From contig JAGHSS010000216.1 of the NCBI GenBank assembly GCA_018065745.1, forward strand, positions 1 through 7,003: a stretch of 7,003 bases of DNA, written 5' to 3'. The position numbers and the translations under genes are program-made. This document shows positions 1 to 5,662 of this stretch, one piece after another. Position 1 is the stretch's first letter; each line of letters starts with the position of its first letter. The stretch is from Candidatus Neoflavobacterium equi. Lineage in GTDB: Bacteria; Bacteroidota; Bacteroidia; Flavobacteriales; Flavobacteriaceae. The notes beneath the pieces were generated by a model. It did not search any database and was not told where the DNA came from. It saw only the letters and a list, made by a program, of their open reading frames with translations.

Positions 1-9
1 ACGGAATCT

Positions 10-354
10 ATGAAGAAAAAATACGCAATCTTACTTTTATTAACTTGTCTTTTTGCTGTCCCTACGGTAGCCAATAGTCCTTTAAATGAGGTTCATTTTT
101 CTTTATTTTCTAATCCAAAGGAAGATATTGAAGGATTAAAGATTTATCCAAATCCAGCTAAAGATGTGATTAATATTACAACATCAAATTTTGACCCTAA
201 AACGGTTGTCATTTATGATGTTCTTGGCAAACAGGTTTTAAAAACAGTAATAACCAGTCAACCAATAAATATTTCAAATTTAAAATCTGGAGTATACATT
301 GTCAACATTACTGAAAACAACCAAAATGCAACAAGAAAATTAGTTATCAAATAA
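10..354 (+). CDS. Small secreted protein with T9SS type A sorting domain
   Basis: The product is 114 residues. It has a Sec signal peptide (KKK at residues 2-4, hydrophobic core about 6-20, likely cleavage near VA/NS at 21-23). A linker of about 20 residues follows, then a C-terminal domain of the Por secretion/T9SS type A family. Visible domain motifs are the YPNP strand at 46-49, IYDVLGKQV at 68-76, the LKSGVYIV strand around 91-98, and the basic end RKLVIK at 109-114. In this family the domain directs a protein through the outer membrane, after which it is normally removed and the protein is released or attached to the surface. Here there is almost no cargo: the mature protein is essentially the sorting domain. 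The stretch FSLFSNPKEDI at 30-40 resembles the start of the sorting domain and may be a partial duplication. A strong terminator follows. The family call is firm, but the role is unknown. Confidence 0.85.
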   Translation: MKKKYAILLLLTCLFAVPTVANSPLNEVHFSLFSNPKEDIEGLKIYPNPAKDVINITTSNFDPKTVVIYDVLGKQVLKTVITSQPINISNLKSGVYIVNITENNQNATRKLVIK

Positions 355-387
355 TAAAAAAATCATTTGTTAATTCAACTATTATAC

Positions 388-418
388 AAAGGCTTCTAAA
401 AATAGAAGCCTTTTTTCT
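388..418 (+). terminator. Intrinsic terminator after the T9SS-domain gene
   Basis: An 8-bp perfect stem (ggcttcta at 391-398, tagaagcc at 403-410) closes on an AAAA loop. Three more A-T pairs extend it (388-390 with 411-413), and a T-rich run lies at 411-418. It starts 34 bp after the stop codon of the secreted-protein gene, so it should separate that gene from the downstream acyltransferase. Confidence 0.85.
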
Positions 419-421
419 TCG

Positions 422-429
422 TAAATTTG
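422..429 (+). promoter_or_regulatory. Predicted Bacteroidota -7 promoter box for the LuxE-like gene
   Basis: TAAATTTG matches the Bacteroidota -7 consensus TAnnTTTG. The predicted transcription start is a few bases downstream (about 433-436), giving a leader of only about 10 nt before the TTG start at 445. No TTG is seen at the expected -33 distance, because that region is occupied by the preceding terminator hairpin. The call rests on the -7 match and position only. Confidence 0.45.
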
Positions 430-444
430 TAAAAAAGAAAAATT

Positions 445-1425
445 TTGGTTTCAGCTGCTGATCTATTTGAAATAGGTTCTAAAAAAGAATTTGAGAAAAT
501 AACAATGAAGGTTTTCAGACATCAGTTTGAAAACAATAGGGTGTACAAATCCTATTGTGAACTGTTGGGTAAAAACCCAAGCAATGTTAAGAACATACTT
601 CAAATACCTTTTTTACCGATTCAATTTTTTAAATCACATGAGGTGGTATCTAATCAAGATGCCACACAGGCCGTCTTTACTAGCAGTGGTACCACAGGGA
701 TGATTACAAGTAAACACTATGTTACTGATGTGTCCATGTATGAAACCAGCTATACCTTGGGTTTCAAAAACTTTTATGGATCTGTTGAAAACTTTGCTGT
801 TTTAGCCTTATTGCCGTCTTATTTGGAACGTGAGGGCTCATCTCTTATCTATATGGTAGAAGACTTAATACAGAAGTCCAATCACCCGGATAGCGGCTTT
901 TATCTGCACAACCACGAGGAATTAATTGCCAAGATTGAAGCCCTGGAGGCTCAAGGTCAACAAACCTTATTGATTGGTGTTACCTATGCCTTATTGGATT
1001 TGATTGAAACAAAAAAAATGAAACTCCAACACACCATAATCATGGAAACTGGAGGAATGAAAGGCAAGCGCAAAGAAATGATCAGAGAGGAATTGCACCA
1101 GATACTGATGGAGGGATTTGGAGTTAATGCCATCCATTCTGAATATGGCATGACTGAATTATTATCTCAAGCCTATTCACTTGGGGAGGGAATATTTGAA
1201 TGTCCGCCGTTTATGGAGGTTTTGATTCGGGATACTGAAGATCCATTCACTTATTTGACCGCGGGAAAAACGGGCGGGGTGAATGTGATTGATTTGGCAA
1301 ACTACAACTCCTGCTCTTTTATTGCGACTCAGGATTTGGGTAAGAAATACCAAGACCACTCTTTTGAAATATTGGGAAGATTTGACCACTCAGACATCAG
1401 AGGATGTAATTTGATGGTATTGTAA
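445..1425 (+). CDS. LuxE-domain acyl-protein synthetase / acyltransferase
   Basis: This 326-residue protein belongs to the LuxE acyl-protein synthetase group, related to the adenylate-forming (ANL) superfamily. Visible motifs in order are: TSSGTTG at 79-85 (phosphate-binding loop type); METGGMKGKRKE at 200-211; SEYGMTE at 232-238 (the Y-G-x-T-E adenylate motif); NVIDL at 280-284; TQDLG at 295-299; and GRFDHSDIRGC at 311-321 (hinge-like). LuxE proper activates a fatty acid as an acyl-adenylate and transfers it to a protein cysteine in bioluminescence. No lux genes are visible here, so the substrate is unknown; activation of an acyl or aryl acid is inferred. Translation is taken from TTG at 445. 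The next in-frame ATG (508) would remove 21 residues, including an N-terminal segment that I recall as conserved in flavobacterial relatives. Convergent with tyrS. Confidence 0.85.
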   Translation: MVSAADLFEIGSKKEFEKITMKVFRHQFENNRVYKSYCELLGKNPSNVKNILQIPFLPIQFFKSHEVVSNQDATQAVFTSSGTTGMITSKHYVTDVSMYETSYTLGFKNFYGSVENFAVLALLPSYLEREGSSLIYMVEDLIQKSNHPDSGFYLHNHEELIAKIEALEAQGQQTLLIGVTYALLDLIETKKMKLQHTIIMETGGMKGKRKEMIREELHQILMEGFGVNAIHSEYGMTELLSQAYSLGEGIFECPPFMEVLIRDTEDPFTYLTAGKTGGVNVIDLANYNSCSFIATQDLGKKYQDHSFEILGRFDHSDIRGCNLMVL

Positions 1426-1430
1426 ATAAA

Positions 1431-1467
1431 AAAACGGACAAGAGCGAAATGCTGTTGTCCGTTTTTT
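1431..1467. terminator. Bidirectional intrinsic terminator between convergent genes
   Basis: An 11-bp perfect stem (aaaacggacaa at 1431-1441, ttgtccgtttt at 1455-1465) carries a 13-nt loop with a possible inner AGC/GCT pairing (1443-1445 with 1451-1453). On the plus strand a T run follows at 1462-1467. On the minus strand the A-rich stretch at 1424-1434 gives the equivalent U tract. It starts 5 bp after the LuxE-like stop and can also stop tyrS transcripts arriving from the right. Confidence 0.85.
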
Positions 1468-1494
1468 GTTTGGTCTAAGTTCTGATAAATTACT

Positions 1495-1590
1495 GCGCAA
1501 GGGATTGAAGCGGCATCCTTTTTTGGATTCATCCAAAAAAGATATAGCGCAAAGCCCGACCCCGTCCTTTTTTTGGACGGGGTTGCGCCC
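1495..1590 (+). ncRNA. Structured intergenic element resembling the flavo-1 RNA motif
   Basis: Seen directly: an outer closing stem, gcgcaa at 1495-1500 with ttgcgc at 1583-1588; an A/T-rich palindrome at 1519-1540 (ttttttggat, TC, atccaaaaaa); and a strong 9-bp hairpin, accccgtcc at 1559-1567 with ggacggggt at 1575-1583, on a T7 loop (position 1583 can join only one of the two stems). Conserved-looking single-stranded blocks, AAGGGATTGAAGCGGCATCC (1499-1518) and GATATAGCGCAAAGCCCGA (1541-1559), separate the hairpins. From memory, this arrangement of fixed blocks around variable hairpins recurs between genes in Flavobacteriia, and I believe it corresponds to the flavo-1 candidate ncRNA, but I cannot check this here. 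The strand is the orientation in which I recall the blocks. It sits 17 bp from the tyrS stop codon. It could instead be a dispersed intergenic repeat. No own promoter is obvious. Confidence 0.5.
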
Positions 1591-1607
1591 AAAACTTTTA
1601 TACACTT

Positions 1608-2897
1608 TTAAACTGCCTTGATGATGAAGTAGTTTTTCTTTCCTTTTTGAACCAAGATAAAGGTGTTGTTGATCAAGTCTGCAGCGGTGATCTGATAATC
1701 CTCCCCTACTTTTTGCTTGTTTACTGAAATTGAATTCTGTTTCAACTCTCTTCTGGCGTCACTATTTGAGGCTAAAAAGTTGGTTTTTGCAGACAATGCA
1801 GCAATCATGTCCATCCCGTCGTTGATGTCTTGCAAGGCCACTTCTGCGGTGGTAATTCCTTCAAATACTTCTGTTAGGGTTTGGTTGTCTAGCTTGTTTA
1901 ACGCGTCCATGGTTGGGTCAAAAAACGCTGCTGTAGCTTCAACTGCATTGTCAAACGCCGCTTTGGAGTGTACCATAATGGTGATTTCCTCTGCCAATTT
2001 CTTTTGCAACACGCGCAAATGCGGTGCTTCTTGATGTGTTGAAATTAACGTCTCAATTTCTTCTTTTGACAAGAATGTGAAAATTTTGATGTATTTCTCT
2101 GCATCGACATCTGAGGTATTTACCCAATATTGATAGAATTTGTAAGGTGATGTGCGGTTGGCATCCAACCAAATATTACCACCTTCTGACTTGCCAAATT
2201 TAGTTCCGTCAGCCTTTGTAATTAGAGGACAAGTCAGCGCATAAGCCTTTCCTTGTGTGATACGTCTGATCATTTCAGTACCGGTAGTGATGTTTCCCCA
2301 CTGGTCTGAACCACCCATTTGAAGGGTACATGATTTATTGTTGTAGAGGTGCAAGAAGTCGTATCCTTGAACCAATTGATATGTAAATTCTGTAAATGAC
2401 ATCCCGTCGGCTGCCTCTCCATTCAATCTTTTCTTAACTGAATCTTTGGCCATCATATAGTTTACTGAAATGTGTTTTCCCACGTCTCTGATAAAATCAA
2501 GGAAGGAGAATTGTTTCATCCAGTCGTAATTATTGACCATTTCTGCTGCATTTGGCGCGTCAGATGTGAAGTCTAAAAAACGAGACAACTGATCTTTAAT
2601 GGCGTTCTGATTGTGAAGTAGGGTCGCTTCATCCAACAAGTTTCTCTCATTTGATTTACCTGATGGATCTCCAATCATACCTGTTGCACCACCCACAAGA
2701 GCAAGGGGTTTGTGGCCTGCCAATTGGAAGTGCTTTAACAACATCACACCCACTAAATGTCCGATATGCAAAGAATCTGCAGTTGGGTCAATTCCCACAT
2801 ACGCAACACGCATCTGCTCCATCAAATGTTCTTCTGTGCCTGGCATTACGTCGTGGAGCATCCCTCTCCAAGTCACTTCTTCAATAAAATTTTTCAT
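1608..2897 (-). CDS. tyrS: Tyrosyl-tRNA synthetase
   Basis: Class I aminoacyl-tRNA synthetase that attaches tyrosine to tRNA-Tyr in the cytoplasm. The 429-residue length matches bacterial TyrRS. The Rossmann catalytic domain shows the HIGH signature as HIGH at 44-47 and the KMSKS loop as KFGKS at 233-237. Expected tyrosine-binding residues are present: Y33 and D37 in the [15 protein letters not shown] segment, then Y173, Q177 and D180 in YQLVQGYD, and Q199 in GGSDQW. The C-terminal part (about 370-429) has the pattern of an S4-like RNA-binding domain, with [17 protein letters not shown] at about 380-396. The start is the ATG at 2897, which gives the normal N-terminus. It is divergent from the dehydrogenase gene and convergent with the LuxE-like gene, so it is probably monocistronic. 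No T-box or other long leader is possible in the short upstream gap. Identification is firm. Confidence 0.98.
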   Translation of the reverse strand: MKNFIEEVTWRGMLHDVMPGTEEHLMEQMRVAYVGIDPTADSLHIGHLVGVMLLKHFQLAGHKPLALVGGATGMIGDPSGKSNERNLLDEATLLHNQNAIKDQLSRFLDFTSDAPNAAEMVNNYDWMKQFSFLDFIRDVGKHISVNYMMAKDSVKKRLNGEAADGMSFTEFTYQLVQGYDFLHLYNNKSCTLQMGGSDQWGNITTGTEMIRRITQGKAYALTCPLITKADGTKFGKSEGGNIWLDANRTSPYKFYQYWVNTSDVDAEKYIKIFTFLSKEEIETLISTHQEAPHLRVLQKKLAEEITIMVHSKAAFDNAVEATAAFFDPTMDALNKLDNQTLTEVFEGITTAEVALQDINDGMDMIAALSAKTNFLASNSDARRELKQNSISVNKQKVGEDYQITAADLINNTFILVQKGKKNYFIIKAV

Positions 2898-2924
2898 TTA
2901 ATACGTGTTTAAAGTCTAAGGTCA

Positions 2925-2932
2925 CAAATATA
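2925..2932 (-). promoter_or_regulatory. Predicted -7 promoter box for tyrS
   Basis: Read on the minus strand this is TATATTTG, an exact TAnnTTTG match, 27 nt upstream of the tyrS start codon. The predicted leader is about 20 nt. No good -33 TTG is visible on this strand at the usual spacing, so confidence rests on the -7 box and its position in the divergent gap. Confidence 0.55.
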
Positions 2933-2966
2933 GAAAATTATTGGTTGTGAACGATGTGTTGGGTTC

Positions 2967-2994
2967 TTGAAGATGCCAAAAATCCGTATATTTG
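2967..2994 (+). promoter_or_regulatory. Predicted promoter for the extended SDR gene, near-leaderless
   Basis: TTG at 2967-2969 and TATATTTG at 2987-2994 fit the Bacteroidota -33/-7 promoter (TTG, 17-nt spacer, TAnnTTTG). The transcription start would fall about 4-7 nt after the box, at roughly 2998-3001. This coincides with the ATG at 2999, so the mRNA would have no leader or almost none. The box also decides the start codon: an upstream ATG at 2954 would lie before the promoter. Confidence 0.6.
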
Positions 2995-2998
2995 TGTC

Positions 2999-3988
2999 AT
3001 GATACTAGTTACTGGAGCAACCGGAATGGTTGGAGCACATATCTTATTGGAGATTGCGGGGAAAGGTGTTGCTGTTCGCGCATTATACAGAACCGAAACG
3101 AAAATTGATCAAACGCGAAAATTGTTTGATTTGTACAATAAATCAACTGAATTTGACAAAATTTCTTGGGTTAAGGGGGACATTACAGACCTGCCAACAC
3201 TGGAAGTTGCCATTTCAGGATGTGAGCTGGTATACCATTGTGCGGCATTGGTTGATTTTGATCCAAAAGCTGAGGAAGCGCTTCAGAAAAACAACATCGA
3301 GGGGACGGCAAATGTAGCCAACCTGTGTTTGGCTTTGGGTGTGAAAACCCTGTGTTTTATCAGCTCTATTGCCACCTTGGGAGAGATGAAGAAAAACAGC
3401 TTCATCAATGAGACGGCAGAGTGGAATCCAGAACTTAGCGCGAGTGATTATGCCATCAGTAAAAACGGGGCTGAAATGGAGGTTTGGAGAGCCAACCAAG
3501 AAGGCTTGAACGTGGTTGTGGTAAATCCAGGTGTGATTGTTGGCCCGATGATTTGGAAAAACGGCAGCAATGAAATTACACAGAAAATCCAACAGAACTT
3601 TCCGTTTTACACCTTGGGAACAACCGGTTTTGTCGCTGTGTCTGACGTGGCAAAAATAGGTGTTGCCTTGGTAGAACAAAGACATTACAACCAACGCTTT
3701 ATCTTGGTTGCAGAGAACTTAACATTCCAAAACTATTTCAATATCTGGGCTGATCTACTCCATAAAAAAAGGCCTAACATTGCTGTTAGACCTTTGATGT
3801 CTTCAGTGGCATGGCGCCTGGATTGGTTGGTTTCTAAATTGTTCAACGTCAAAAGAACCCTGACCAAAGAAACTGCCCAAGCAGCACACAGCACTTCAAT
3901 ATATAGCAATCAATTGATTTGTCAAACTTTGAACTATCAATTTACCGATATTAAAAGTTATCTGGAGCAGATTATTTCCCCTTCATAG
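2999..3988 (+). CDS. NAD(P)-dependent extended SDR, epimerase/dehydratase family
   Basis: Extended short-chain dehydrogenase/reductase of 329 residues. The N-terminal Rossmann fold carries the cofactor loop TGATGMVG (5-12, the GxxGxxG pattern). GDITD at 60-64 is the adenine-side Asp motif. The catalytic triad is visible as S122/S123 in FISSIATLG and Y151/K155 in the YAISK motif. VVVVNPGVIVGP at 172-183 is the typical substrate-side strand. The family resembles dihydroflavonol-4-reductase-like and sugar-nucleotide epimerase-like enzymes; the C-terminal third is too variable to name a substrate. The ATG at 2999 is chosen because it begins directly with the Rossmann strand (MILVTGATG). The longer form from 2954 would add 15 atypical residues and start before the predicted promoter. 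Its last 17 bases overlap the end of the DUF4296 gene on the other strand. Confidence 0.9.
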   Translation: MILVTGATGMVGAHILLEIAGKGVAVRALYRTETKIDQTRKLFDLYNKSTEFDKISWVKGDITDLPTLEVAISGCELVYHCAALVDFDPKAEEALQKNNIEGTANVANLCLALGVKTLCFISSIATLGEMKKNSFINETAEWNPELSASDYAISKNGAEMEVWRANQEGLNVVVVNPGVIVGPMIWKNGSNEITQKIQQNFPFYTLGTTGFVAVSDVAKIGVALVEQRHYNQRFILVAENLTFQNYFNIWADLLHKKRPNIAVRPLMSSVAWRLDWLVSKLFNVKRTLTKETAQAAHSTSIYSNQLICQTLNYQFTDIKSYLEQIISPS

Positions 3989-4313
3989 TCAAGCTTTCAT
4001 CCAGCTGTTTGAGGCGTTGAAAAACGCGCTCATTCATTTTTCTGTACAACTTTATATCTTCAGCATAGGCCTTGTTGTTTTCAACAAATGTCAAACTGTC
4101 CAAACCGTATTTGTCCTTTAAAAAGGTTTTCATTTCCACCTTTTTAATATTTGTTTTAAAGTCCACTGTATGTTCTGCCGCTTGCAAAAGTGCAAGGTCA
4201 TACAATACATCTTCCATTTGGGCTTCAGGAATGGTTTTAGTAAATTTTGACTTTCCTGAGTTTTCACAACTACAGAAAATCAAAACGACACCGAATAAAA
4301 ACAATTTCTTCAT
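3972..4313 (-). CDS. DUF4296-family lipoprotein
   Basis: A 113-residue protein with a lipoprotein signal peptide: MKK, a hydrophobic core at 4-13, and lipobox-like FCSC with the lipidated cysteine at C16. The mature part resembles DUF4296, a short helical family of Bacteroidota with unknown function; characteristic pieces are the IPEAQMEDVLYDLALLQAAE region (about 30-49) and LKDKYGLDSLTF (about 68-79). It is probably anchored in the inner or outer membrane, facing the periplasm or surface. The start at 4313 is preferred over one 15 nt upstream (4328). It gives a compact lipoprotein signal and lies 4 nt after the dihydroorotase stop, matching the spacing of the preceding gene pair. It is the last gene of a three-gene operon, and its 3' end overlaps the SDR gene tail by 17 bp with no terminator between them. 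Confidence 0.85.
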   Translation of the reverse strand: MKKLFLFGVVLIFCSCENSGKSKFTKTIPEAQMEDVLYDLALLQAAEHTVDFKTNIKKVEMKTFLKDKYGLDSLTFVENNKAYAEDIKLYRKMNERVFQRLKQLDESLTMKGK

Positions 4314-4317
4314 GCTA

Positions 4318-5658
4318 TTAACGATCAAAAGTTAAACGTTTACCTACTTTAATATCTTTGACTTTAGAGCTGGAATAAATCAGCGTACCATTGACAAAAG
4401 TATGTGAAATTCTAGATTTAAAATTAACGCCTTCAAATGGAGACCATCCACATTTAGACAAGATATTTTCTTTTTTTACACTCCAAGGCATGTGTGTATT
4501 CACAATTACCAAGTCAGCAAAATAGCCCTCTTTAATGAAACCACGTTTTTCAATTTTGAAAATTTTAGCGGGATTGTGCGCCATCTTTTCCACAATTTTC
4601 TCAACCGTGATCTTACCTTGTAAATGTTTTTCAAACAAAGCCACCAACGCGTGTTGTACCAAAGGTCCTCCTGAAGGACAACTCAAATAAGGGTTCTGTT
4701 TTTCTTCTAAAGTATGTGGAGCGTGGTCTGTAGCGATCACGTCAATTTTGTCTTCCAACAAGCCTTTCCACAAAGCTTCTCTATCACTTTCTGACTTCAC
4801 TGCAGGATTCCATTTGATGAACGCCCCTTTCTTAGCATAGTCTTGATCTGAAAACCAAAGATGATGCACACAAACTTCTGCTGTAATCATTTTGTCTTCC
4901 AACGGCGTTTTAGAGTCAAAAAGCTCTAATTCTTTTGCTGTAGAGACGTGGAATACATGCAGCCTAGCTCCTGTTTTCTTTGCCAATTCAACCGCTTTAG
5001 AAGAAGATATATAACACGCTTCTGCACTGCGGATTTTTGGGTGTTGATCCATTGGGATTTCTTCACCAAAAGTGGCGATTGCCTCTTCTAAATTTTGTTT
5101 AATAGTGGCCTCATCTTCACAGTGAACAGCGATCAACATCTTGGTCTTAGAAAAAATATTTTCTAATGTTTCTGGATTGTCAACCAACATATTTCCAGTT
5201 GAAGAACCCAAGAACAGTTTAATACCCGCCACATTTTTTGGGTCTGTCTTCAATACTTCTTCTAGATTGTCATTGGTTCCCCCCATCATAAAAGAATAGT
5301 TGACAAAAGAACTCGCTGCAGCAATTTGATATTTTTGCTCCAACAATTCTTGTGTAATTGCATTGGGAACCGTGTTTGGTTGCTCAATGAAAGATGTTAT
5401 TCCTCCAGCAGCTGCTGCACGTGATTCCGTTTCAATGGTACCTTTGTGGGTTAATCCTGGTTCTCTAAAATGAACTTGATCATCTATAGCCCCTGGAATT
5501 AAATAATTCCCCTCTGCATCAATAATTTTACAGTCAGCAAATTTTGCACTAATGCGGGGTGCAATTTCTTTAATAAACTCACCTTCAATAAAAACGTCTC
5601 CTTCAAAAACAGTTCCTTCATTAACTATTTTTGCATTTTTAATTAATACCCTATTCAT
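4318..5658 (-). CDS. pyrC: Dihydroorotase (Bacteroidota subtype)
   Basis: Amidohydrolase-superfamily enzyme that interconverts N-carbamoyl-L-aspartate and dihydroorotate, the third step of de novo UMP synthesis. It has 446 residues, the length of the long dihydroorotase form. Expected metal and substrate residues are D59 and H63 in the metal strand (DDQVHFREPG, 59-68), K147 in GIKLFLGSSTG (likely carboxylated bridging Lys), H179 in VHCEDE, H237 in HVFHVST, N284 in KWNPAVK, and D311 in ATDHAPH. The first His of the canonical HxH metal pair is replaced by Gln (Q61). I recall the same DDQVHFREPG string in other Bacteroidota dihydroorotases, including a structurally solved Porphyromonas protein, so it looks like a lineage feature, not decay. 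It sits 4 nt after the mannosyltransferase stop and 4 nt before the DUF4296 gene, so the three are probably co-transcribed. Confidence 0.93.
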   Translation of the reverse strand: MNRVLIKNAKIVNEGTVFEGDVFIEGEFIKEIAPRISAKFADCKIIDAEGNYLIPGAIDDQVHFREPGLTHKGTIETESRAAAAGGITSFIEQPNTVPNAITQELLEQKYQIAAASSFVNYSFMMGGTNDNLEEVLKTDPKNVAGIKLFLGSSTGNMLVDNPETLENIFSKTKMLIAVHCEDEATIKQNLEEAIATFGEEIPMDQHPKIRSAEACYISSSKAVELAKKTGARLHVFHVSTAKELELFDSKTPLEDKMITAEVCVHHLWFSDQDYAKKGAFIKWNPAVKSESDREALWKGLLEDKIDVIATDHAPHTLEEKQNPYLSCPSGGPLVQHALVALFEKHLQGKITVEKIVEKMAHNPAKIFKIEKRGFIKEGYFADLVIVNTHMPWSVKKENILSKCGWSPFEGVNFKSRISHTFVNGTLIYSSSKVKDIKVGKRLTFDR

Positions 5659-5662
5659 TTTG

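Noticed and set aside
1329..1605. Two minus-strand open frames covering the convergent gap between the LuxE-like gene and tyrS.
   Set aside because: They run through the bidirectional terminator and the structured element, with no domain similarity and no start signal. The RNA or terminator reading explains the sequence better.
2954..2998. Upstream ATG giving a 344-residue SDR.
   Set aside because: The extra 15 residues do not match the family N-terminus and would start before the predicted promoter.
3215..3694. A 159-codon minus-strand open frame inside the SDR gene.
   Set aside because: It is fully antisense to a well-supported dehydrogenase, has no recognisable domain or promoter, and its residues (many His, Cys and Trp) look like translated antisense.
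3768..3795. A hairpin (aaaggcctaac with gttagaccttt, one mismatch) preceded by an A run, looking like a terminator.
   Set aside because: It lies inside the SDR coding region, no T run follows on the plus strand, and the frame continues intact. On the minus strand the U tract would face no known transcript except read-through of the DUF4296 operon. Probably chance.
4314..4328. Upstream start giving a DUF4296 protein beginning MIVNSMKK.
   Set aside because: The MKK at 4313 gives the compact lipoprotein signal and the same 4-nt gap as the preceding gene pair.
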